DNA of 64,000 nt from Bacillus methanolicus (GTDB taxonomy: Bacteria; Bacillota; Bacilli; Bacillales; Cytobacillaceae), in contig NZ_VTQX01000005.1 of NCBI RefSeq assembly GCF_008764295.1, positions 95,523 to 159,522 on the forward strand, in the 5' to 3' direction. This document shows, one piece after another, positions 1 to 7,908 of this stretch. The notes below the pieces were generated by a model that was not told the origin of the DNA, did no database searches, and saw nothing but the letters and a program-made list of their open reading frames with translations. Both the position numbers and the translations under genes were made by a program. How positions within the stretch are numbered: position 1 is the stretch's first letter; each line of letters starts with the position of its first letter.

Positions 1-1
1 T

Positions 2-433
2 GAGCTCCGGGAAAACATTCAAGCATTTGGGGTAAGAAATGGCTGGATGATGGCAGTTGCCCCTAATTCTTCTACAGCAAAAATCGGTGGCTCAACAGAC
101 GGTATCGATCCGCTCTATGCCCTCGAATATGCAGAGGAGAAGAAAAACTTTAAATTTAAGGTGACAGCACCAGATATAAATCATCAAACTTATTATTACT
201 ATCGTAAAGTTCGGCATGAACTTGATCAAAAATGGAGCATTAAGCAAAACGCTGCTAGACAGCGGCACATCGATCAAGCCATTAGTTTCAATCTTTATGT
301 GCGCCACGATATTAAAGCAAAGGAGCTGCTTGAGCTTCATCTAGAAGCGTGGAAGTCTGGCATGAAAACAACCTATTATGTTCGCAGCACCTCACAAACT
401 GAAATTGAAGAATGTGAAGCATGCCATAGTTAA
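2..433 (+). CDS. Ribonucleoside-diphosphate reductase alpha subunit, C-terminal part
   Basis: C-terminal ~143 residues of the large (catalytic) subunit of a class I ribonucleotide reductase, which reduces ribonucleoside diphosphates to deoxy forms in the cytoplasm. The frame is open from base 2, so the gene begins outside the window. Seen: the barrel-end segment MMAVAPNSSTAKIGGSTDGI, a Tyr-rich stretch, the segment AISFNLYVRHDI and LHLEAWKSGMKTTYYVRS near the end, and a terminal C-x-x-C (CEACHS) which in this family shuttles electrons from thioredoxin or glutaredoxin to the active site. The beta subunit and a flavodoxin follow on the same strand, so this is an RNR operon. Class Ib or Ia-like cannot be settled from this fragment. 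Family assignment is very secure. Confidence 0.95.
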   Translation, partial: ELRENIQAFGVRNGWMMAVAPNSSTAKIGGSTDGIDPLYALEYAEEKKNFKFKVTAPDINHQTYYYYRKVRHELDQKWSIKQNAARQRHIDQAISFNLYVRHDIKAKELLELHLEAWKSGMKTTYYVRSTSQTEIEECEACHS

Positions 434-481
434 TAAAAAAGCATAAAGCATCATTAAATATCGCACCGCTGCATGACGAAA

Positions 482-508
482 TCTCCAGTTTCAAACTTAA
501 ATTGGAGA
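482..508 (+). other. Intercistronic hairpin in the RNR operon
   Basis: A ~10-bp stem (TCTCCAGTTT pairing with AAATTGGAGA, one G-T pair) sits between the alpha and beta genes. No U-tract follows, so it looks more like an mRNA processing or stability element than a terminator. The function is inferred. Confidence 0.4.
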
Positions 509-567
509 CTTGTTCTGATAAAAATCTAATTTCAACAGTTAACAGCTAAAGAAGGGAGCCCTCTTTC

Positions 568-1608
568 ATGACTAGCACTTTAAAAAAGATTAAATTATTA
601 AATCCCGAATTTCCTAATAAAGCAACAGGCATTATTAACGGTAAAGCATCTGGTATCCTTAACTGGAATGATATCGCCTACCCACAAATGTATCGCATGT
701 ATCAAACACTGCTAGCAAATTTTTGGAAGGCGCAAGAAATAAATATGCAAGATGATATTAAGCAATGGGATCATTTAAGCTCCATTGAAAAGGACGTGTT
801 TTTACGGGTCAACACGCAGTTGGCATCCTTAGATAGTCTGCAAACGCCAACGATGACACAAGTTATGGATTATGTAACCGACCCTAGCTTTAAAGCCATT
901 TTTGCAGTTATAGCTCAACAAGAAGCGGTTCATAATGAATCCTATTCCTATATTTTAAGTTCACTTATTCCTTTAAGCGAGCAAATTGAACGTTTTAATC
1001 AAGCAAAGGATGATCCGATTGTCCGAAAAAGAAATGAAATCATTTTAATCGCCTATGAGAATTTCCGTCAGGAACCAACTCCACAGCATTTATTTCAACT
1101 AGCGGTTCAGTCGATTAATTTAGAAGGTATTTATTTTTACGCAGGGTTTGCCTTTTTCTATCATCTTGCTAGACAACAAAAAATGCTTAAGACAAGTACG
1201 ATGATAAGCTATATTCAAAGAGATGAAATGCAGCATGCCTACTTTATTGCCCAATTCATCCGAATTTTGTTAACCGAAAACCCAGAGCTTAATACGCCAG
1301 AAAATATTCAATATGTTTATCATTCCATTTCAGACGCTGTTGAATTAGAGAAGGAGTGGGCCCGCTATATTTTAAAAGAAATTGAAGGAATCAATTTAGA
1401 AGAATTCGAAGGTTATGTTGAATATCTAGCAAATAAACGTTTTCGCCAATTAGGACTCGAAAACCATTATAGTGGTCGTGACAACCCAATGCCATGGATT
1501 CAAGTGTTTAGCGATGAAATGATGAATGAAACGAAATCTGATTTCTTCGAACAAAAATCAAGAACCTATACGAAAGTAACTGAATCGAATGGGTTTGATG
1601 AACTATGA
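568..1608 (+). CDS. Ribonucleoside-diphosphate reductase beta subunit
   Basis: Radical-generating small subunit (346 aa) of the class I ribonucleotide reductase. Its dinuclear metal site oxidises a tyrosine whose radical is passed to the alpha subunit. All expected ligands are visible: D89 (LASLDSLQ), E119 and H122 (QQEAVHNESY), E186 (INLEG), E220 and H223 (RDEMQH). The radical tyrosine is Y126 in SYSYI, seven residues after E119 as in E. coli R2 (E115/Y122). The Glu ligands replaced in metal-free class Ie proteins are intact here. Start: ATG after AGAAGGGAG. The gene lies 134 bp after alpha, and its stop overlaps the next gene's start (ATGA), implying translational coupling. The C-terminal tail NGFDEL is probably the alpha-docking peptide. 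Confidence 0.95.
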   Translation: MTSTLKKIKLLNPEFPNKATGIINGKASGILNWNDIAYPQMYRMYQTLLANFWKAQEINMQDDIKQWDHLSSIEKDVFLRVNTQLASLDSLQTPTMTQVMDYVTDPSFKAIFAVIAQQEAVHNESYSYILSSLIPLSEQIERFNQAKDDPIVRKRNEIILIAYENFRQEPTPQHLFQLAVQSINLEGIYFYAGFAFFYHLARQQKMLKTSTMISYIQRDEMQHAYFIAQFIRILLTENPELNTPENIQYVYHSISDAVELEKEWARYILKEIEGINLEEFEGYVEYLANKRFRQLGLENHYSGRDNPMPWIQVFSDEMMNETKSDFFEQKSRTYTKVTESNGFDEL

Positions 1609-2048
1609 AGCTAGCTATCGTCTATAGCTCCATCAGTGGCAATACGGAAGAGCTTGCACGTATAATTATGGAGCAGTTCAAGCAAAAAGGACTCGATATC
1701 TCTTGTTATCGAGTGGAGGATTTTCCATTACATTCACTCTTAACATTTGATGGCCTCCTGATTGGAACTTATACTTGGGGCGATGGAGAAGTACCGCTAG
1801 AAATGGTCCCATTACAGGCTCAGTTAGAGAGTGGTTCTTGGGAACATCTTGTCACAGGTGTGTTCGGTACCGGAGATAGTTTCTATCCCAAATTTTGCGG
1901 TGCTGTAAATGCCTTTCGCGACAGCTTAAAAGAGCGAACAAATCTTGCTGTTACATTAAAAGTGGAACTTTTACCACAAGACGTCGATATGGGAAGAATC
2001 GCAACCTTTGTTGAACGAATCATTGAGAGAATGAGCGTTCCCGCTTAA
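1605..2048 (+). CDS. Flavodoxin, RNR-associated
   Basis: A 147-aa flavodoxin. The FMN-phosphate loop is seen at residues 8-14 (SSISGNT), the first isoalloxazine loop around TYTWGDGEVP, and the second at FGTGDSFYPKFC. It resembles YkuN/YkuP-type flavodoxins more than the shorter canonical NrdI, whose glycine-rich loop differs. The ATGA overlap with the beta gene argues that it serves this reductase, either as reductant for beta cofactor assembly or as an electron donor. That role is inferred from position. It could also be an NrdI analogue. A strong bidirectional terminator follows. Confidence 0.88.
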   Translation: MKLAIVYSSISGNTEELARIIMEQFKQKGLDISCYRVEDFPLHSLLTFDGLLIGTYTWGDGEVPLEMVPLQAQLESGSWEHLVTGVFGTGDSFYPKFCGAVNAFRDSLKERTNLAVTLKVELLPQDVDMGRIATFVERIIERMSVPA

Positions 2049-2059
2049 CCTTAATAAAA

Positions 2060-2091
2060 AATGGAGAAAAACAGGTTAGTTTTTCTCCATT
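2060..2091. terminator. Bidirectional rho-independent terminator
   Basis: Perfect 12-bp stem (AATGGAGAAAAA / TTTTTCTCCATT) with loop CAGGTTAG, flanked by A and T runs. It sits between the flavodoxin gene (+) and the convergent GH13 gene (-) and can serve both. Confidence 0.85.
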
Positions 2092-2095
2092 TTCT

Positions 2096-3574
2096 TTATT
2101 GTTTTCGAGCCTTCCTTTTGACAAGAATCAAAAAGACAATAAACAAAATAACGACACTTGCAGTAGCTCCAATAAACGGAAGATTGAGTCCTGATTTTTC
2201 CGTTAGTACATATATTTCTGCCATTTCTCGATCAAGAATGATTCGGTACTGTCCAGCTTCACTGCGCACTAAATCACCATTCAACAATCCGCGAAGTTCT
2301 TTTTCATCTTCCAGTTCTTCCTTCAATGTTACCGATTGGGACTTTGTTGTATTATTAATAGCAATAACGGAAGTTTCCCCTTCATATTCCCGCTTAAAAA
2401 CGATCATTCCATCCTGCTCAAAGAGTACTTCCATACTTCCTCTTGTTAGCATAGGATTTTCATTTCTAATTTTAGCGATACTTGTTATATAGTCTATTAA
2501 TTCCTTATCAGTTCGAAAGTCCATTTGTCTTTGATTATCAGGCTCTTCTCCACCATCCAAGGCAATCTCACTCCCGTAAAAGACGAATGGAATACCAGGT
2601 GTTGTGTATAAATACGTTAGAGCCATCTTCCATCTTGGACCAGGATGCTCATTTTGTACGACCGCATCCCTCGTAAAACGGTGTACATGCTGATTATCCA
2701 TAAATCTTGTTAACAAGGATGAATTTTCATAAATGTCTTGATTTTGTTGCGACTGCTCGACTACCGCCTGCAGAGATTGATCAGGTTTGGAAAATCCAGC
2801 CCTTAAATCACTATTAGATAAATAATCAAGGAATCCATCAATACCTACTTTTTGATATCGTTCCAACAAAGCCGCATCCTCTGTTTGGATATCTCCAAGT
2901 AAAAAGAAATCTTCCTTCACCTTTCGAACTTCCTGTGCAAAATCAAGCCAAAAATCAACAGGAATATGCTCGACATATTCCAGTCGAAAACCATCAATAT
3001 TCGTTTCTTCAACCCACCATTTTGCCATCTCAAGCAAATAATTTTTCACTTCTAAATTTTCATGTGCTAAAGTAGGAAGTCCATTAACCTTTTCTTGTCG
3101 AAACCAATCTTGTTTATCGGCCTCGCTTACCCATGGATGATTCGGACCGACGTGATTTACATTAAAATCGATTACAATTTTTAATCCTAGATCATGAGCG
3201 GTTTGTACAAGCTTCTTCAATGTTTCAAGAGTACCAAAGTGCTCCTCAACCTGATAAAAATCTTTTGTCCAGTTGCCATGATACCCATTGTCTTCATTAT
3301 CAAATACTGAAGATAGACCGATTGTTGTAAAGCCCATCCCTTTAATATAATCAAGCCGATCAATAATTCCTTGAAAATCACCGCCATGATAGCGATTTGG
3401 ATCATCAGCATCGACGCTAAAGTCAATTGAAAAATCACTATTGTTAAACCGATCAATCGTTATGTAATAAATAGATTCATCCTGAAAACTATGCTCTTCT
3501 TTTTCTACTGCACCAACTGGTAGTCCACAAAAAAGAAGCAACGGGATCAAAATGAACAAAATATACTTTTTCAT
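2096..3574 (-). CDS. Membrane-anchored GH13 alpha-amylase-family protein with altered catalytic residues
   Basis: A 492-aa protein with a signal peptide (residues 1-22), a GH13 (beta/alpha)8 barrel and a C-terminal anchor (about 464-485, then KRKARKQ), so it should be displayed outside the membrane. Fold motifs are well kept: RYHGGDFQGI (61-70), GYHGNWTKDF (97-106), region I DFNVNH (136-141). The three catalytic positions are not: region II reads GFRLE where GFRxD is expected (nucleophile D to E199, though H203 remains), region III has D228 in LLGD where Glu is the acid/base, and region IV is FMDNQHVHRF where xxNHD is expected (H295Q, D296H). Seen directly. Loss of hydrolysis and a binding or structural role is inference. 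Start: ATG after AGGAGG. It stands alone with its own terminator. It may be annotated elsewhere as alpha-amylase. Confidence 0.88.
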   Translation of the reverse strand: MKKYILFILIPLLLFCGLPVGAVEKEEHSFQDESIYYITIDRFNNSDFSIDFSVDADDPNRYHGGDFQGIIDRLDYIKGMGFTTIGLSSVFDNEDNGYHGNWTKDFYQVEEHFGTLETLKKLVQTAHDLGLKIVIDFNVNHVGPNHPWVSEADKQDWFRQEKVNGLPTLAHENLEVKNYLLEMAKWWVEETNIDGFRLEYVEHIPVDFWLDFAQEVRKVKEDFFLLGDIQTEDAALLERYQKVGIDGFLDYLSNSDLRAGFSKPDQSLQAVVEQSQQNQDIYENSSLLTRFMDNQHVHRFTRDAVVQNEHPGPRWKMALTYLYTTPGIPFVFYGSEIALDGGEEPDNQRQMDFRTDKELIDYITSIAKIRNENPMLTRGSMEVLFEQDGMIVFKREYEGETSVIAINNTTKSQSVTLKEELEDEKELRGLLNGDLVRSEAGQYRIILDREMAEIYVLTEKSGLNLPFIGATASVVILFIVFLILVKRKARKQ

Positions 3575-3709
3575 TCACCGTTCCTCCTACCCTATTCGTT
3601 TAATATACCCCGTTTATAAGATTATCGTTAAGTCTAGTTGTGCGTCAACTTTATTCACCTATCAAAAAATGTTACGATAGAATTGAAAAAATTGAAAGGT
3701 TGTGATCCA

Positions 3710-4495
3710 TTGGTTCTTTTACCTCGTTTTGAATCCCCTGAGTTATTGATTCTACGCTCTTTAGCCCGTCGAAAACATTTATCAGATAAAGACTATCATT
3801 ACTATGAAAATCACGAAAAGGGGTTTGAAGGAGAGAAGAAATTTGATGATTTGTTGGAGAGTTTTCCAGAAGAGTGGTTGTTTTTAAATGGTCTTCTATT
3901 AGAGTACAATAATTCATTTTTTCAAATTAATACTTTAGGTATCGCTCAAGATAGTTTGTACATTTTTGATATAAAATACTTTGAAGGAGATTTTACCATT
4001 GACGGAGAGCTTTGGAAGTATGTTAGTGGAACCCCCCTAAAAAATCCACTCCACCAATTACAACGATGTGAGTCATTATTAAAGAGGCTTTTACAAGAAA
4101 AAGGACAGCATTTTCCCATTAAATCATATCTTGTTTTTAATCACCCCCACTTTACTTTGTATCATGCATCACCTGATCAAACGATGATTCTCCCCTCACA
4201 AATCAATCGCTTCATGACAAAATTAAAACATAATAAATCCAATTTAAATGATAAACATAGAAAGCTCGCTGACCTTCTTTTAGCGGAAAACCATCCCTAC
4301 TATCCAAATGCTTATAAGCCAAAATATCAATACTCTGAACTAACGAAAGGAATCCTTTGCTCCAAATGTCATTCATTTTTTCTAAAAAAACTACAGCCTG
4401 GAACTTTAATTTGTCAAAGCTGTTCGCATGAAGAAAGTATAGAAAATGCCGTTTTACGTAGTCTTCAAGAGTTTCGCTTCCTGAAAGAAAAGTAA
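3710..4495 (+). CDS. NERD (nuclease-related) domain protein with C-terminal zinc ribbon
   Basis: About 262 aa. The N-terminal half resembles the nuclease-related NERD domain: an E-G-E/K-F segment (GFEGEKKFDDLL), then an I-F-D-I-K strand in the position of the family's core D-x-K, then a conserved Leu-rich helix (HQLQRCESLLKRLL). The C-terminus carries two CxxC pairs (LCSKCHSFF and LICQSCSHE), a zinc ribbon. A TTG at 3710 preceded by AAAGG fits the family N-terminus (VLLPRFESPELL) better than an upstream ATG at 3638, which lacks a good ribosome site; the start is inferred. No signal peptide or membrane segment. NERD proteins are proposed nucleic-acid processing enzymes; the substrate is unknown. 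Monocistronic. Confidence 0.8.
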   Translation: MVLLPRFESPELLILRSLARRKHLSDKDYHYYENHEKGFEGEKKFDDLLESFPEEWLFLNGLLLEYNNSFFQINTLGIAQDSLYIFDIKYFEGDFTIDGELWKYVSGTPLKNPLHQLQRCESLLKRLLQEKGQHFPIKSYLVFNHPHFTLYHASPDQTMILPSQINRFMTKLKHNKSNLNDKHRKLADLLLAENHPYYPNAYKPKYQYSELTKGILCSKCHSFFLKKLQPGTLICQSCSHEESIENAVLRSLQEFRFLKEK

Positions 4496-4750
4496 CAACG
4501 AACGAATTATTTGAATGGTGTAAATCTCTTCTGAGCAAAAAACAAATCCAAAGAACTCTTAGTAAAAATTTCAAACGAAAAGGCTACGGAAAATTTTCAC
4601 ACAATGTCTAATTTTGCAGCTGTCCCTAATGTTTTACAGTGAGAAGACCGCTTCTTTGCTAACTTCTTTTGGAAGAGCACTCGTTTAAGCAAGCTTGTGA
4701 GAATAATATTAAAGGAACTACTTACGTTCAATTTGTAAAGTTCATCCGGG

Positions 4751-4935
4751 CTATTTTTGCTTGATCATGTCCTCTAGGGCCTTTCATGAGTTTTTTGCGT
4801 CAGAGCATGTCCTGATGAGCACTTCATGCGGACATGGTTTTGTTTGGGGCTTGAGCGTGTCCTCATGAGCCTTCATGAGGACACGGTTTTGCTTTTTTCG
4901 CCAGAGTGTGTCCTCATGAACCTTTTCATACGGAA
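4751..4935. repeat. Four tandem degenerate ~47-50 bp palindromic repeats
   Basis: The gene-free stretch 4496-4942 holds a short array. Units begin near 4751, 4791, 4840 and 4889. Each has a T-rich lead (TTTTTGC) followed by a GTCC...GGAC palindrome. Unit 3 has a perfect 12-bp inverted repeat, GTGTCCTCATGA (4857-4868) and TCATGAGGACAC (4873-4884). Unit 2 has CATGTCC / GGACATG. Units 1 and 4 are degenerate. Nothing else is recognisable from 4496 to 4750. It resembles dispersed intergenic hairpin repeats of Bacillaceae rather than a CRISPR array. Confidence 0.7.
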
Positions 4936-4942
4936 CGTACAA

Positions 4943-6793
4943 CTATTCCACAAGCTGAATATTGTATTCTTCAAACCAATAATGGAGCTGTACTAAATAG
5001 GCAAGAAGCTGTGGGCCTGTCATTAGCTGGCCAAACCATGGTTCTTTAAAAGCAGCACCCTCAGAAGCAATAATGGCTTTCAATTTTTCTTCATTGAAAA
5101 ATTCATAGAGAACGGTGCCACGGTTTTTCATAATTTCTGCTAGTAAATTCTGAACTTCTTTTGTGTATTTCGGATTATGCGTTTTTGGGTAAGGACTTTT
5201 TTTCCGATACAATACATCATGTGGTAAAACATCTTCCAACGCTTTACGGAGCAAACCTTTTTCCCTGTTTCCGTACATTTTCATTTCCCAAGGGATGTTC
5301 CACACGTATTCAACCAATCGATGATCCGCAAAAGGGACGCGTACCTCCAAGCTAGCACCCATACTCATGCGATCTTTGCGATCTAGTAAAGTGGTCATAA
5401 ACCAGATCATATTTAAGTAAAAAAGCTCTCTTCTTCCAGCTTCTAAAGAGTTTTCTCCATCGAGCCTTGGAGTTTCTGCGACTGTCGCATTGAATTTTTC
5501 CATCATATAATCTCGTAAACTTAATTTTTTTTGCCATTTTTCTTGTAATAAACTTTGGCGCTCATGAATGGAGCGCATCCAAGGAAATCCTTCTCTTTGC
5601 AGATCTTCTGGGCGATGAAACCATGGATAGCCGCCAAAGATTTCATCAGCGCATTCCCCAGACAAACCGACAACAAATTCTTTTTTTATCTCGCGACAAA
5701 ACCATAATAATGAGGAATCAATATCAGCCATTCCTGGCAAATCGCGGACTTGAACAGACTCTTTTAAAAATTGCGCTAGCTCTTCTTGGGTAATCACATA
5801 ATTATGATGGATGGTGTTAAATTCCTGCGTCATCTGCTTTATAAAAACCGCATCTGAATTTGGTTGAAATTCATTCGCTTTGAAAAATTGTTCATTCCCC
5901 TCATAATCGATTGAAAAAGTATGCAAAGGACCTTTTCCCGTTTTCTCATATTCGAGCGCCGCAATGGCCGTAATCGCACTTGAATCGACGCCCCCTGATA
6001 AAAATGTGCACAGTGGGACATCGGAAACAAGCTGGCGCTCAACCGCATCTTTAAATAGGAAACGTACTTTTTCAACCGTTTCGTCGATTGTGTCCTCGTG
6101 CTTCTCACTTTTCACATTCCAGTAACGCCAAATCTTCAAACCGTTACTCGCTGAAAGGGTTAAAGCATGGGCCGGTCTTAATTCAAGTATACCTTTAAAA
6201 ACACCACTTCCTGGGGATCTTGATGGTCCTAGTGCGAATATTTCTGACAAACCTTCCCGATCTATCTCTGTCTTCATTTCCCGATGTGCAAGAAGTGCCT
6301 TTATTTCCGAAGCAAAAATTAACCCCTTATGATGCTCTGAAAAAAACAATGGCTTCACACCTAAGCGGTCTCTTCCAATAAAGAGCTGCTGTTTATTTTC
6401 ATCCCAAATCGCAAAGGCAAAAATCCCATTTAAAAAATCAACGCATTTTTCTTCCCATTCCATATAGGCAGATACCAGAACTTCTGTATCAGAATGACCT
6501 TGAAACGAATATCCTTTTATTAGGAGTTCTTTGCGAATGTCTTCCGTATTATAGAGCTCACCATTGTAACAAATGATGTAGCGGTTGCCACTTTTCGTAC
6601 GTACCATCGGCTGTTTGCCACCCTCTGCATCGACAACGATCAACCGCTTATGTCCAAAACCAACATGTGTGTCTGTCCATATATTTGTATCGTCTGGACC
6701 TCGTTTCGCCAGTGTCTCTGTCATTTTTTCGAGCGTGTCTTTTTCATTTGAGAGGTTGCGGTGAAAATCAACCCATCCGGTAATTCCACACAT
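4943..6793 (-). CDS. asnO: Asparagine synthase (glutamine-hydrolysing), AsnO type
   Basis: Converts aspartate, glutamine and ATP to asparagine. The start at 6793 is chosen so that Cys2 of MCGITGWVDF, the N-terminal glutaminase nucleophile, is exposed; AGAAAGG lies 9 bp upstream. The frame is open for 42 more codons upstream, but that would bury the cysteine. About 616 aa: class II glutamine amidotransferase (about 1-210) with RGPDD and CYNGEL, then an ATP-pyrophosphatase synthetase domain with the PP-loop SGGVDSS at 266-272. The length matches B. subtilis AsnO (about 614 aa). The neighbouring divergent yisN-like gene is also next to asnO in B. subtilis, where asnO is sporulation-linked. Sigma-E control here is inferred from that parallel; I did not find a convincing promoter. 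Confidence 0.93.
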   Translation of the reverse strand: MCGITGWVDFHRNLSNEKDTLEKMTETLAKRGPDDTNIWTDTHVGFGHKRLIVVDAEGGKQPMVRTKSGNRYIICYNGELYNTEDIRKELLIKGYSFQGHSDTEVLVSAYMEWEEKCVDFLNGIFAFAIWDENKQQLFIGRDRLGVKPLFFSEHHKGLIFASEIKALLAHREMKTEIDREGLSEIFALGPSRSPGSGVFKGILELRPAHALTLSASNGLKIWRYWNVKSEKHEDTIDETVEKVRFLFKDAVERQLVSDVPLCTFLSGGVDSSAITAIAALEYEKTGKGPLHTFSIDYEGNEQFFKANEFQPNSDAVFIKQMTQEFNTIHHNYVITQEELAQFLKESVQVRDLPGMADIDSSLLWFCREIKKEFVVGLSGECADEIFGGYPWFHRPEDLQREGFPWMRSIHERQSLLQEKWQKKLSLRDYMMEKFNATVAETPRLDGENSLEAGRRELFYLNMIWFMTTLLDRKDRMSMGASLEVRVPFADHRLVEYVWNIPWEMKMYGNREKGLLRKALEDVLPHDVLYRKKSPYPKTHNPKYTKEVQNLLAEIMKNRGTVLYEFFNEEKLKAIIASEGAAFKEPWFGQLMTGPQLLAYLVQLHYWFEEYNIQLVE

Positions 6794-7291
6794 TGTCATC
6801 ATCCTTTCTAAGCTGAACGTGTGTCCTTTGATTTCTTTTGCTTTGCTATATGTTGGTATTGACTTTTGGCTCATTTCCTCCTTCATTCCATAAAACGATA
6901 AGAATAAGAAAGGTTTCACCCATCGTTCATGGAATCTGAAGACCTTTCAATCACTCTGAAAGGTGAGCGAAACCAATGTTTCATACGAAATGAGCTTAAA
7001 ATCGTTTTATTAACAATTCTGTTTAATAAAGCCATTTTTTTAAGAGCAGCATTTCACAATGTACGTGTAAACATCATATGCTGGGCTCAAAAATTGGTTA
7101 ATTGTCCTAAGCTTCAGACAAAAATAATTAACTTTAAAAAAAGCAGGGCCTTGCAAGTTTAAAATAAATGGAAAATGTCTAGAAAGAATGTTGAGCAGAT
7201 CCTTTTTAACGATTAAAGGCAATGTAAGAAAGCCTTGGTACTTCGTATCAATTGCTATGATGACTGCAGTAATTATTTTTGGAGGTTAACG
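6794..7291. other. Divergent intergenic region asnO / yisN
   Basis: About 500 bp between the two starts, containing an AT-rich stretch and no supportable gene. Short open frames on both strands lack ribosome sites. It must contain both promoters, but I cannot place either with confidence. Confidence 0.4.
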
Positions 7292-7855
7292 ATGAATAGA
7301 CAGCAACGATCCAAACTAATTGAGTTCCAAATTCGTGCCTATATTGAAGGCACAATTGAGTATATTAATGACCAATGGGTCTTTTTTGAAAATGAATCTG
7401 AGGAAGCTTCCCTTTTAGAAGAATATTTGCATCAAGAGCTTGAAGTGCTGCGACATTCTCGTTGGAGAAAAGGAGTTTTATTTGAAGATGGGAAGATGGC
7501 AATGGCAGACGAAATTCTCCTTCTTAAAAGCAGTGATACTCTTCGAATCCGAAAAAACCTCATTTATTCGCTGGAACGACTACTAGAAGAAATATCTGAC
7601 GACGCCTTTTACCAATTCATCACCCATTTAAACTCGCTTCATTTTTCAGTTTATGATTGTATTTACTGCTATAATCATCTAACTTTTTTGAAAGGAGAAG
7701 ATCGCAAAGAAGGGGTCAATTTCATTATTTTTGACAACCAAGAAGACATTTGCAGCATTCAGCACCATTTCTGCTATTATGAAAAGAAAAATGACCGATT
7801 CGAATTCACATTAAATAATGGAAAAAGAACGATCATTGAGAAATTATCTTCTTAA
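7292..7855 (+). CDS. yisN: DUF2777 family protein (YisN-like)
   Basis: A 187-aa acidic protein starting MNRQQRSKL; ATG at 7292 follows GGAGGTTAAC. It has no signal peptide or membrane segment. Sequence character (FEDGKMAMADEILLLK, IYCYNHLTFLKG) and position beside asnO match the uncharacterised Bacillus family DUF2777 (YisN). Function unknown. A clean terminator follows within 5 bp. Confidence 0.75.
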   Translation: MNRQQRSKLIEFQIRAYIEGTIEYINDQWVFFENESEEASLLEEYLHQELEVLRHSRWRKGVLFEDGKMAMADEILLLKSSDTLRIRKNLIYSLERLLEEISDDAFYQFITHLNSLHFSVYDCIYCYNHLTFLKGEDRKEGVNFIIFDNQEDICSIQHHFCYYEKKNDRFEFTLNNGKRTIIEKLSS

Positions 7856-7857
7856 CT

Positions 7858-7886
7858 AAAGGCGTCCTAATTATGGACGCCTTTTG
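7858..7886 (+). terminator. Rho-independent terminator after yisN
   Basis: Stem AAGGCGTCC / GGACGCCTT with loop TAATTAT and a short T run. Confidence 0.85.
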
Positions 7887-7908
7887 ATACGTGCAGCTTT
7901 ATACGCTC

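Noticed and set aside
4751..4935. Could be a CRISPR array
   Set aside because: Units are palindromic, unequal and directly abutting; there are no unique spacers of regular length and no cas genes.
6794..6919. N-terminal extension of asparagine synthase
   Set aside because: Would bury the catalytic N-terminal cysteine, and the best ribosome site fits the start at 6793.
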